Assembly (NCBI GenBank): GCA_030528965.1
Contig: JAUMXS010000063.1
Span: 1-7,525 of the forward strand
DNA: 7,525 nucleotides
Reading direction: 5' to 3'
From: Eubacteriales bacterium
GTDB taxonomy: Bacteria; Bacillota; Clostridia; Oscillospirales; Oscillospiraceae
Shown here piece by piece: positions 1 to 5,256 of this stretch (positions are counted from its first letter, which is position 1; each line of letters begins with the position of its first letter). A program made the position numbers and the translations under genes. Below the pieces are notes generated by a model. That model was not told the origin of the DNA and did no database searches. It saw nothing but the letters and a program-made list of their open reading frames with translations.

Positions 1-942
1 GCTGACCTCATGGGTGGCTTCCATGGCCTGCTTGGAATGGTGGAGGGAAAGTGCAAGGACCATCTGACTCTTCCAAAGGGGAATGGTGTTGACGATCGTG
101 GACTGGATCTTTTCGGACATCAGCAGATCGTTGTTCTGGATAAGACGAATCTGCGGGGACATCTGCACAGAGATCATACGGGTCAGTTCCAGATCGTGGA
201 GCTTCTTCTCAAAGCGGCCGATCATGTTGGCAAAGTCATTGGCGTCCTGCGCATCTTCCGGACGGCCGGATTCCTGAGCCTTTTTCTGCAGTTCGGGCAG
301 TTCGGTCTCACGAAGCTCGGCAACACGGAGTTTGCCGGCGATGATATACATGGTGAGTTCTTTCAGGTACGAAAGGTTATACTCGTACATCTTGTCCATG
401 GTGGCGATGTCTTTGCCGAGGGTCACCTGATGCTGCTGGAGCAGAGCAGTGATCTTATCGACATTTACTTCGGCCTTGGAGTACCTTGCCTTGAGTTCCT
501 CGATGCTGCGGGAGACCTTTTTCACGCGGCCGAACAGACCTCTTTTCTCTTCCTCGGTGTCAAGGCCTTCCAGCTGGACGACCAGATCGGAGAGCATGTT
601 TCCGACGCTGCCCAGATCCTTGGTACGGACCTTGCTCAGTGCCTGTTCGGAGAAACCGGCAATATTTTTCTGCGCAGCGGCACCGTAGCTGAGGACCAGA
701 TTGGTGTCGCGTACATCGATCTGCTTGGAGAATTCCTGTACGGCGGCCTGTTCCTCGGGAGAAAGACGTTCCAGCTCCAGCTTTTCGGGCTGGATCTCTT
801 CTTTTACTTCTTCTGCGACCTCAACGGGAGCTTCTTCTCCGATCGTGAGTGTCGGTGCGGGAGCGGCCTCTACAGCGGCGGCCTGTTCGTTGGGGTTGAG
901 TGTCAGGGAGGGGACATACGGAGTTTCTTTGTTTTCGTTCAT
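1..942 (-). CDS. telA: TelA/KlaA-family toxic anion resistance protein, C-terminus cut by window edge
   Basis: The minus strand is open from an ATG at 942 to the window edge, giving 314 codons and no stop. Family members run roughly 360-400 residues, so I infer that a C-terminal portion is missing. The first ~70 residues (MNENKETPYVPSL..., then many Glu, Ala and Pro) look disordered and acidic. A long helical, charged TelA domain follows, with stretches such as GLFGRVKKVSRSIEELKARY, DKMYEYNLSYLKELTMYI and IGRFEKKLHDLELTRMISVQ. No signal peptide or membrane segment is visible, so it is probably cytoplasmic. The start is supported by a GGAAAGGG Shine-Dalgarno just upstream (about 950-957). It lies 39 bp after xpaC and is probably cotranscribed with it. 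The family is known from tellurite resistance plasmids and from chromosomal xpaC-yaaN operons in Bacillus. Its biochemical activity is unresolved, so tellurite resistance here is only a family label. Confidence 0.9.
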   Translation of the reverse strand, partial: MNENKETPYVPSLTLNPNEQAAAVEAAPAPTLTIGEEAPVEVAEEVKEEIQPEKLELERLSPEEQAAVQEFSKQIDVRDTNLVLSYGAAAQKNIAGFSEQALSKVRTKDLGSVGNMLSDLVVQLEGLDTEEEKRGLFGRVKKVSRSIEELKARYSKAEVNVDKITALLQQHQVTLGKDIATMDKMYEYNLSYLKELTMYIIAGKLRVAELRETELPELQKKAQESGRPEDAQDANDFANMIGRFEKKLHDLELTRMISVQMSPQIRLIQNNDLLMSEKIQSTIVNTIPLWKSQMVLALSLHHSKQAMEATHEVS

Positions 943-981
943 CGGTCAGCACCCTTTCCAGTTGTGTGATGTATTTGCCGG

Positions 982-1734
982 TCAGGACGGCCGCGCCTGT
1001 ACGGGACCGTCGCCTTGGGCAGTGGCATTTTTCATAAAGTCTTTCATATCCAGATAACTCTTGCCGCCAAGGCCTTCCCGCGCAAGCATACCGTTCATGA
1101 CTTCGATATCCGTCTCGATATCGAGCGCCTGATTGGCGAACAGAGAATCCAGTTGCTTTTTGTAGGCCGCGATAGCAGTGTCGAGCATATCCTCAATACG
1201 CTGCATGGAACCGGATATATTTTCTCCCTCAATATCCTGCGCACTCATGCGGTCGTAGGCGTTGAGGAGCTTGATGGTGGTGGGGAGATAATAATCCAGG
1301 AACTTGCGGATCTGGGGAACGTCGGAAGGATCGTCGATGGCATCGCGGACGATCTTATCCGAAATGGCCATGAGTTCGTTGATACGTCTTCTGACATCGG
1401 GGTTTTGGATAGAGGAATAAAGACGTCCCATTTCCTTCTGAGCGATCTTTCCTTCGGCAATGACGGCGTCTACTTCCGGCCCGTAGGACTTTTCCGGTTT
1501 CTGCGAGACCTTTTTTTCTTCCTTGGCTTCGTCTTCCGGGACGGGCTCATATTTTGCAGCCTGTGATTTCAGCAAAAGATAGACGATCAGCGCAGTGAAG
1601 AGAGAAGCTGCAGAGCAAAGAATAAGCTGCCATAATCTGTATAAAGGGAAACTCAAAGCGAACACCAGCCACGCACCTGCAAAGGCATATATGGGGGCTG
1701 TGCCGGACGGTTTTTTATTACGACGATGCTTCAA
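982..1734 (-). CDS. xpaC: XpaC-family protein (5-bromo-4-chloroindolyl phosphate hydrolysis protein), TTG start
   Basis: A 250-residue protein. The start is a TTG at 1734, chosen because a perfect AAAGGAGG lies 8 nt upstream and no in-frame ATG is better placed. The N-terminus is basic (KHRRNKK). Two hydrophobic segments follow at about residues 13-32 and 34-56, predicting a membrane hairpin with both ends in the cytoplasm. A charged linker (~60-85) leads into the helical XpaC domain, including FLDYYLPTTIKLLNAYDRM near residues 140-160, a typical family signature. The name comes from a hydrolysis phenotype in Bacillus. No catalytic residues are obvious and the true role is unknown. It is the first gene of the xpaC-telA unit and has its own promoter at 1783-1811. 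The membrane anchoring and the pairing with TelA suggest that the two work together at the envelope. That is inference. Confidence 0.9.
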   Translation of the reverse strand: MKHRRNKKPSGTAPIYAFAGAWLVFALSFPLYRLWQLILCSAASLFTALIVYLLLKSQAAKYEPVPEDEAKEEKKVSQKPEKSYGPEVDAVIAEGKIAQKEMGRLYSSIQNPDVRRRINELMAISDKIVRDAIDDPSDVPQIRKFLDYYLPTTIKLLNAYDRMSAQDIEGENISGSMQRIEDMLDTAIAAYKKQLDSLFANQALDIETDIEVMNGMLAREGLGGKSYLDMKDFMKNATAQGDGPVQARPS

Positions 1735-1742
1735 AAGCTTTG

Positions 1743-1750
1743 CCTCCTTT
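1743..1750 (-). promoter_or_regulatory. Shine-Dalgarno site that fixes the TTG start of xpaC
   Basis: On the minus strand this reads AAAGGAGG, an almost perfect anti-16S match. It is followed by 8 nt and then TTG at 1734-1732. The optimal spacing is why TTG is taken as the start. Confidence 0.85.
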
Positions 1751-1782
1751 GCGCATTTAAAGCAGCATACAAATTAACTTAT

Positions 1783-1811
1783 ATTTTAAACCGATTTACG
1801 GTTTCAGTCAA
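1783..1811 (-). promoter_or_regulatory. Sigma-A-type promoter of xpaC-telA
   Basis: On the minus strand the -35 box is TTGACT (1811-1806), the spacer is exactly 17 nt, and the -10 box is TAAAAT (1788-1783). Transcription would start near 1776, giving a leader of about 40 nt before the TTG codon. The box quality and spacing are those of a standard vegetative promoter. The spacer contains a perfect inverted repeat, described separately. Confidence 0.8.
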
Positions 1812-1820
1812 GGGAAACTG
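1788..1820. promoter_or_regulatory. Two overlapping dyad symmetries over the xpaC promoter (possible operator)
   Basis: The first is AAACCG (1788-1793), a 5-nt gap, then CGGTTT (1799-1804). This perfect 6-bp inverted repeat fills the spacer between the -10 and -35 boxes. The second is CGGTTTC (1799-1805) and GAAACTG (1814-1820), one G-T mismatch apart from perfect, and it brackets the -35 box. A dimeric regulator bound here would block RNA polymerase. No regulator gene is visible nearby, and short repeats of this length can arise by chance. Confidence 0.4.
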
Positions 1821-1829
1821 CGCCCGGAC

Positions 1830-1840
1830 GGGGAATCCCC
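1830..1840. promoter_or_regulatory. Short palindrome just upstream of the rpe -35 box
   Basis: GGGG, AAT, CCCC forms an 11-bp dyad ending one base before the rpe -35 box, in the gap between the two divergent promoters. It partly overlaps a second small dyad, CCCG-GA-CGGG (1823-1832). It could be a regulator site or chance, and nothing else identifies it. Confidence 0.3.
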
Positions 1841-1841
1841 C

Positions 1842-1870
1842 TTGCCAGAGTGACGCGAATGGTTTATAAT
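1842..1870 (+). promoter_or_regulatory. Sigma-A-type promoter of rpe-recR
   Basis: The -35 box is TTGCCA (1842-1847), the spacer is 17 nt, and the -10 box is a perfect TATAAT (1865-1870). Transcription would start about 1876-1878, leaving a leader of about 48 nt. The two -35 boxes of this promoter and the divergent xpaC promoter are only 30 bp apart, so a protein bound between them could affect both units. Confidence 0.85.
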
Positions 1871-1889
1871 TCAGGCAATATGAGAACTG

Positions 1890-1905
1890 GGCGGCTGCTG
1901 CCGCC
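1890..1905 (+). promoter_or_regulatory. GC-rich stem-loop in the rpe leader
   Basis: GGCGGC (1890-1895) and GCCGCC (1900-1905) form a perfect 6-bp stem with a TGCT tetraloop, about 13 nt downstream of the predicted transcription start. It ends 5 nt before the GAGGAG ribosome binding site (1911-1916), so it does not cover that site. It may protect the 5' end or tune ribosome access. No T-run follows, so it is not an intrinsic terminator. Confidence 0.45.
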
Positions 1906-1924
1906 GAGGAGAGGAGTTTCGGTG

Positions 1925-2578
1925 ATGGTAAAGATTGCTCCGTCGATTCTTTCTGCGGATTTTGCAAACCTGGCTGCTGAGGTGGAAGATGTTCGTCTGG
2001 GGGGCGCGGATTGGCTGCATTTTGATGTAATGGACGGCATTTTTGTTCCGAACATCTCGATTGGTATTCCGGTTCTGAAGTCGCTGCGCAAGGCGACAGA
2101 GATGTTTCTGGATGTCCATCTGATGATCACGAAACCGCACCGCTATGTGGAAGCGTTCTGCGAGGCGGGGGCTGATCTCGTGGTGTTTCATCTGGAAGCG
2201 GACGAGCCGCAGGATCTGATGGAAGCGATTCAGAAGGTCAAAAGTCTGGGAAAGAAAGTCGGTCTGACCATCAAACCGCGTACCCCGGCTTCCACACTCC
2301 TTCCGTATCTGAAAATGCTGGATCTGGTTCTGGTCATGACGGTAGAACCGGGGTTCGGCGGTCAGAGCTTCATGTATGAACAGCTTCCCAAGATCGCTGA
2401 ACTTCGCGGGTATCTGGATCAGTATAACCCGGAATGCCTGCTGGAAGTCGATGGCGGTGTCGATAAGAAAACGGCCCCACTGCTGAAAGAAGCGGGCGTG
2501 GACGTTCTTGTGGCAGGTTCTGCCGTGTTTGGAGAAAAAGATCGCCGTGCGGCGATCGAAGCAATCCGGAATTCCTGA
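1925..2578 (+). CDS. rpe: Ribulose-phosphate 3-epimerase
   Basis: A 217-residue cytoplasmic TIM-barrel enzyme that interconverts ribulose 5-phosphate and xylulose 5-phosphate in the pentose phosphate pathway. The N-terminus MVKIAPSILSADF is the family signature. The expected metal and catalytic residues are visible: H32 and D34 in LHFDVMDG, H65 in DVHLM, and D176 in EVDGGV. The phosphate-binding PGFGGQ loop lies at 142-147, and VAGSAVFG near 196-203 closes the site. ATG at 1925 was chosen because GAGGAG ends 8 nt upstream. A GTG at 1922 and an ATG at 1880 are in frame, but the latter lies almost at the transcription start and has no ribosome binding site. The length is normal. It is the first gene of the unit, with recR 34 bp downstream. 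Confidence 0.97.
   Translation: MVKIAPSILSADFANLAAEVEDVRLGGADWLHFDVMDGIFVPNISIGIPVLKSLRKATEMFLDVHLMITKPHRYVEAFCEAGADLVVFHLEADEPQDLMEAIQKVKSLGKKVGLTIKPRTPASTLLPYLKMLDLVLVMTVEPGFGGQSFMYEQLPKIAELRGYLDQYNPECLLEVDGGVDKKTAPLLKEAGVDVLVAGSAVFGEKDRRAAIEAIRNS
2540..2557 (+). other. Perfect hairpin inside the 3' end of rpe
   Basis: GATCGCC (2540-2546) and GGCGATC (2551-2557) form a perfect 7-bp stem with a GTGC loop within the last rpe codons, 55 nt before the recR start. No T-run follows, so it is not an intrinsic terminator. It could act as a pause or processing site between the two cistrons, or it could be a coincidence of coding sequence. Confidence 0.4.
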
Positions 2579-2586
2579 GATCGCTG

Positions 2587-2592
2587 TATAAT
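2587..2592 (+). promoter_or_regulatory. Possible internal -10 box before recR
   Basis: A perfect TATAAT sits 20 nt before the recR ATG, in the rpe-recR gap. The bases 16-18 nt further upstream do not resemble TTGACA, and there is no correctly placed TGn extension. A start from this box would give a leader of about 14 nt. I read it as a weak secondary promoter at best; recR is probably mostly transcribed from the rpe promoter. Confidence 0.3.
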
Positions 2593-2612
2593 TAATTGTA
2601 AGGAGATAGACT

Positions 2613-3215
2613 ATGTCTTCCTTTTTTCCTCCGGCTCTGGAGAACCTGATCGACGGGTTCGCATCCCTGCCCGGTATCGGCCGAAAAAGTGCACAGAGGC
2701 TTGCTTTTCATCTTCTGACTCTTCCGGAGGGGGAGGCGGAGGCTTTTGCTGCGGCTATTCTGGATGCGAGATCCGGGATCCACTGCTGCCCGGTTTGTCA
2801 GAATCTGACGGATGCCGAATTGTGCACCGTTTGTTCCTCTCAGGGGAGAGATAAAGAGACCATCTGCGTGGTGGCTGAGCCGCGTGATGTGCTGGCCATC
2901 GAGCGCAGTCGGGAGTACAAAGGGGTCTATCATGTGCTGCACGGCGTCCTGTCGCCCATGAGCCGCATCGGACCCGATGATTTGCGGATTAAGGAACTGC
3001 TGCATCGTGTCGGCGACGGGACGGTGAAAGAAGTCATCATGGCCACAAATCCGGATACGGAAGGTGATGCGACGGCGATGTATATCTCCCGCCTCCTGCA
3101 GCCTTTCGGGATTCGGGTGACACGTTTGGCCAACGGTGTGCCGGTCGGCTCCAATCTGGAATATGCCGATGATGCCACGCTTTCCCGCGCTCTGGAAGGC
3201 CGTACAGATATGTAG
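2613..3215 (+). CDS. recR: Recombination mediator protein RecR
   Basis: A 200-residue protein of normal length. It works with RecO, and in many bacteria RecF, to load RecA onto gapped single-stranded DNA, and it forms a ring-like oligomer around DNA. Domains in order are a helix-hairpin-helix (LPGIGRKSAQRLAFHLL, residues 19-35), a four-cysteine zinc finger (C59, C62, C71, C74, with NLTDAELC between the pairs), and a TOPRIM domain from about residue 82 (ICVVAEPRDVLAIE) through MATNPDTEGDATAMYI near 142-157. The C-terminal RVTRLANGVPVGSNLEYAD stretch is typical. AGGAG at 2601-2605 lies 7 nt before the ATG. In many Bacillota recR follows dnaX and ybaB; here it follows rpe, so the usual cluster has been separated. 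The next gene starts 376 bp downstream. Confidence 0.97.
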   Translation: MSSFFPPALENLIDGFASLPGIGRKSAQRLAFHLLTLPEGEAEAFAAAILDARSGIHCCPVCQNLTDAELCTVCSSQGRDKETICVVAEPRDVLAIERSREYKGVYHVLHGVLSPMSRIGPDDLRIKELLHRVGDGTVKEVIMATNPDTEGDATAMYISRLLQPFGIRVTRLANGVPVGSNLEYADDATLSRALEGRTDM

Positions 3216-3236
3216 TTTTCTAGTGGATGTGTTCTC

Positions 3237-3365
3237 TGCCGGAACGGAACAGCCGCAAGCCGGTTTTGCCTGTTTACTGTTTATGGGATGCCTGACGCTC
3301 GTCTTTGGGACGCAAAGGGCAGCATGTTTGACTGCGGGCAAAACAGCTTGCGGCTGTTCGCGGTA
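3237..3365. repeat. Long imperfect inverted repeat between recR and rnj (structured element of unknown kind)
   Basis: A perfect 14-bp inverted repeat, GAACAGCCGCAAGC (3247-3260) and its complement (3346-3359), encloses a second paired block, TTTTGCC (3264-3270) with GGCAAAA (3337-3343). Outside it, TGCCG (3237-3241) can pair with CGGTA (3361-3365). Inside, ATG/CAT (3283-3285/3323-3325), TGCC/GGCA (3289-3292/3318-3321) and CTTTG/CAAAG (3303-3307/3313-3317) continue the arm, so the whole block folds into one long hairpin with internal loops. There is no T-run after it, no clear promoter before it and no credible ORF in it. It could be a structured RNA, an mRNA processing or stabilising element downstream of recR, or a small palindromic mobile repeat. 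It does not match the SRP RNA core or a c-di-GMP riboswitch. Confidence 0.6.
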
Positions 3366-3377
3366 AGTGTGGGGAAA

Positions 3378-3407
3378 TTGACTTTTACACGTTTCCTGTG
3401 GTATAAT
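3378..3407 (+). promoter_or_regulatory. Strong sigma-A promoter with extended -10 for rnj
   Basis: The -35 box is TTGACT (3378-3383), the spacer is 18 nt, and the -10 box is a perfect TATAAT (3402-3407) preceded by TGG (3399-3401), which makes an extended -10. The predicted start is near 3413-3415, giving an untranslated leader of about 178 nt before rnj. It begins 12 bp after the long inverted repeat. Confidence 0.85.
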
Positions 3408-3439
3408 TTTAGAGAAATGGGTATAATTACTTAGAGAAA
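3400..3439 (+). repeat. Tandem duplication of the -10 region of the rnj promoter
   Basis: GGTATAATT plus TTAGAGAAA (3400-3417) is followed after TG by GGTATAATT, an extra AC, then TTAGAGAAA (3420-3439). The second copy brings a second perfect TATAAT (3422-3427) but no good -35 box at 16-18 nt. The AC insertion in the second copy creates the left arm of the palindrome that follows. Confidence 0.7.
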
Positions 3440-3448
3440 CTCTAAGTA
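3428..3448 (+). promoter_or_regulatory. Perfect 9-bp-arm palindrome at the start of the rnj leader
   Basis: TACTTAGAG (3428-3436), loop AAA, then CTCTAAGTA (3440-3448). It lies about 15 nt downstream of the predicted start. In DNA it looks like an operator for a dimeric regulator; in RNA it would be a hairpin close to the 5' end. A further direct copy of AATTACTTA occurs at 3461-3469, matching 3425-3433, so there are three TACTTA half-sites in about 40 bp. No T-run follows. Confidence 0.6.
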
Positions 3449-3508
3449 CATGAAATATTAAATTACTTATATCTTGACGTGCAAGGAATGCGGCCTCCGT
3501 GGAAAAAA

Positions 3509-3558
3509 GCCCGGACGATACAGGGTCCCGGCATAAGCCAATGTGGGACGCAGTTTTT
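3509..3558 (+). promoter_or_regulatory. Alternative stems and a T-run in the rnj leader (candidate attenuator)
   Basis: GCCCGGAC (3509-3516) can pair with GTCCCGGC (3525-3532) apart from one C-C mismatch. The same GTCCC (3525-3529) can instead pair with GGGAC (3545-3549), with GGC/GCC (3530-3532/3537-3539) stacked inside. The second stem is followed after GCAG by TTTTT (3554-3558). These two folds exclude each other, as in terminator/antiterminator leaders. The candidate terminator stem is short and has an internal bulge, so it may be weak. I recognise no known riboswitch class. Confidence 0.35.
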
Positions 3559-3570
3559 GTATGTATGTAT
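3559..3570 (+). repeat. Three tandem GTAT units before the rnj ribosome binding site
   Basis: GTAT is repeated three times directly after the T-run and just before the GAAGGAGAAAGG stretch (3572-3583) that holds the rnj ribosome binding site. Slippage here would change the spacing between the putative attenuator and that site, not the reading frame. The tract is short and may be meaningless. Confidence 0.5.
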
Positions 3571-3591
3571 TGAAGGAGAAAGGTTTACTAT

Positions 3592-5250
3592 ATGGCACCA
3601 AAACTGAAAATAATCCCTCTGGGAGGGCTGGATGAGATAGGCAAGAACATGACTGTATATGAATACGGCAAGGACTTGCTTGTGGTCGATTGCGGCATGG
3701 GTTTCCCGGATGACGAGATGTACGGCGTGGATATGGTCATCCCTGATGTAAGCTGGCTGGAACAGAATCAGCATCGAATCCGCGGCGTGTTCTTGACGCA
3801 TGGGCATGAGGACCATATCGGCGCACTGCCCTATGTGATGGAGCGCATCAGCGCCCCCATCTATGCTACCAGACTGACAGCCGGCCTCGTCCAGCTTCGG
3901 CTGGAGGAGCATAATATGCTGGAGAAGCAGAAAATCATCACGGTGGAAGCGGGAGAGAAGATCGAAGCCGGCGTATTTTCCGTCGAGTTTATCCATGTGA
4001 ATCACAGCATTGCTGACGCCGTGGCCTTTGCGATCCGCACCCCCATCGGAACTGTCATTCACACCGGCGACTTCAAAATCGATGTAACGCCGATTCAGGG
4101 CGGCATGATCGATCTGGCCCGCCTGGGACAGCTGGGGAAGGAGGGCGTTCTGGCCCTTCTCTGCGATTCCACCAATGTGGAAAAACCGGGATATTCCGAT
4201 TCGGAAAGCCGTGTGGGCGAGCGCTTTGACCAGCTGTTCAAGGGCTGTGACAAGCGGATCATTGTCACGACGTTTGCGTCCAATGTCCATCGCATCCAGC
4301 AGATCATCAACTGTGCTGCCCGGTATAAGCGCAAAGTGGGTATCACGGGGCGCAGCATGGAAAACATCATCCGTTTGTCGATGGAACTCGGATACATGCA
4401 GGTTCCGGATGATGTGCTTACCGATATGAACCAGATCAACAAACTGCCGAAGAATAAGGTGGTTGTCATTTCTACCGGCAGTCAGGGCGAGAGTATGTCG
4501 GCTCTGTACCGTATGGCCTTCACCGGGCATCGGCAGATCGAGATCGTGCCGGGAGACCGGGTGATCATTTCCGCGTCGGCGATACCCGGCAACGAAATCA
4601 CTGTTTCCCGCGTGATCAACGAGCTGTTCCACAAGGGAGCGGAGGTCGTATACGACCGTCTGGCCGATCTCCATGTGTCGGGTCATGCCTGTCAGGAAGA
4701 ACTCAAAATGATGCATGCTCTGGTTCGCCCGCGCTATTTTATCCCCGTACACGGCGAGCGTCGGCATCTTTGCCGTCATGCGGAGTTGGCCCGGGAGATG
4801 GGCGCGGATCCCCGCGGTGTTCTGGTCGGTGAAAACGGCCGCGTTATTGAGATCACACCGAAGAGTATAAAATTGGGCGGTACCGTGCCTTCCGGTACGA
4901 TCCTGGTCGACGGTATGGGCGTCGGCGACGTGGGCAGCGTTGTCCTGCGTGACCGTAAGCATCTGGCCGACGAGGGTATGATCGTGGTGGTTATGACGCT
5001 TTCGGGCGAGGATGCGACTCTCATCTCCGGACCGGACATCATCACCCGCGGCTTTATCTATGTTAAGGATTCCAACGAGATGATCGAAGATCTTCGCCGG
5101 GTGGTGATGGACAGCCTGGACAGCTGTGACCGTGCCAATATTACCGACTGGGTTACGATCAAATCCCGCGTCAAGGCGAATCTTGCGAGTTACCTTTATA
5201 AAACCACCAAGCGCAGTCCGATGATATTGCCTGTGATCACGGAGGTGTAA
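3592..5250 (+). CDS. rnj: Ribonuclease J (5'-to-3' exonuclease and endonuclease)
   Basis: A 552-residue cytoplasmic metallo-beta-lactamase/beta-CASP enzyme that matures and degrades mRNA and rRNA precursors. It is full length for the family (about 555). The zinc-binding residues are complete: H70, H72, D74 and H75 in THGHEDHIG, H138 in VNHSIADA, D160 in HTGDFK, and H387 in PVHGERRHL. The beta-CASP part includes CDSTN (191-195), TTFASNVHRI (226-235), ISTGSQGE and HVSGHA (361-366). A C-terminal domain ends in KRSPMILPVITEV. The intact motifs suggest an active J1-type enzyme rather than a degenerate J2 paralogue. The ATG has AGGAG (3574-3578) and AAAGG (3579-3583) upstream, the latter better spaced at 8 nt. 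It has its own strong promoter and a leader of about 178 nt. The dipeptidase gene starts 6 bp after its stop. Confidence 0.97.
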   Translation: MAPKLKIIPLGGLDEIGKNMTVYEYGKDLLVVDCGMGFPDDEMYGVDMVIPDVSWLEQNQHRIRGVFLTHGHEDHIGALPYVMERISAPIYATRLTAGLVQLRLEEHNMLEKQKIITVEAGEKIEAGVFSVEFIHVNHSIADAVAFAIRTPIGTVIHTGDFKIDVTPIQGGMIDLARLGQLGKEGVLALLCDSTNVEKPGYSDSESRVGERFDQLFKGCDKRIIVTTFASNVHRIQQIINCAARYKRKVGITGRSMENIIRLSMELGYMQVPDDVLTDMNQINKLPKNKVVVISTGSQGESMSALYRMAFTGHRQIEIVPGDRVIISASAIPGNEITVSRVINELFHKGAEVVYDRLADLHVSGHACQEELKMMHALVRPRYFIPVHGERRHLCRHAELAREMGADPRGVLVGENGRVIEITPKSIKLGGTVPSGTILVDGMGVGDVGSVVLRDRKHLADEGMIVVVMTLSGEDATLISGPDIITRGFIYVKDSNEMIEDLRRVVMDSLDSCDRANITDWVTIKSRVKANLASYLYKTTKRSPMILPVITEV

Positions 5251-5256
5251 ACATCA

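Noticed and set aside
10..969. 319-codon plus-strand ORF covering the left end
   Set aside because: It is the antisense shadow of telA, whose true frame is open to the window edge on the minus strand and has clear family motifs and a ribosome binding site. The plus-strand product resembles no family I know.
1880..1924. Upstream in-frame ATG that would extend Rpe by 15 residues
   Set aside because: It lies within a few bases of the predicted transcription start and has no ribosome binding site. The family N-terminus begins at the ATG at 1925, which has GAGGAG 8 nt upstream.
3232..3330. Possible SRP RNA near recR, suggested by CCGGAACGGAACAGCC and CTGTTTAC
   Set aside because: The conserved SRP core with its GGAA loop and flanking AGCAG is not present in the right order on either strand, so the resemblance is superficial.
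2592..3341. 249-codon minus-strand ORF opposite recR and the inverted repeat
   Set aside because: It is a shadow of recR that runs into the non-coding gap by chance; no ribosome binding site or family resemblance is seen.
3308..3345. c-di-GMP-I riboswitch-like GGGACGCAAAG
   Set aside because: The other conserved blocks are missing, and the GCAAA-type block lies after rather than before GACGCAAAG. It is also embedded in the long inverted repeat and is followed by a separate promoter.
3136..3366. 76-codon plus-strand ORF overlapping the recR end and crossing the long inverted repeat
   Set aside because: It starts out of frame inside recR without a ribosome binding site, and its sequence is dictated by recR and the repeat.
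3450..3461. Three-codon upstream ORF (ATG AAA TAT TAA) in the rnj leader
   Set aside because: There is no ribosome binding site before it, and the ATG lies right beside the 9-bp hairpin.
3463..4962. 499-codon minus-strand ORF opposite rnj
   Set aside because: It lies almost wholly antisense to a complete RNase J with intact catalytic motifs. Its product is His/Asp-rich low-similarity sequence typical of a shadow frame, and it has no credible promoter or family signature.
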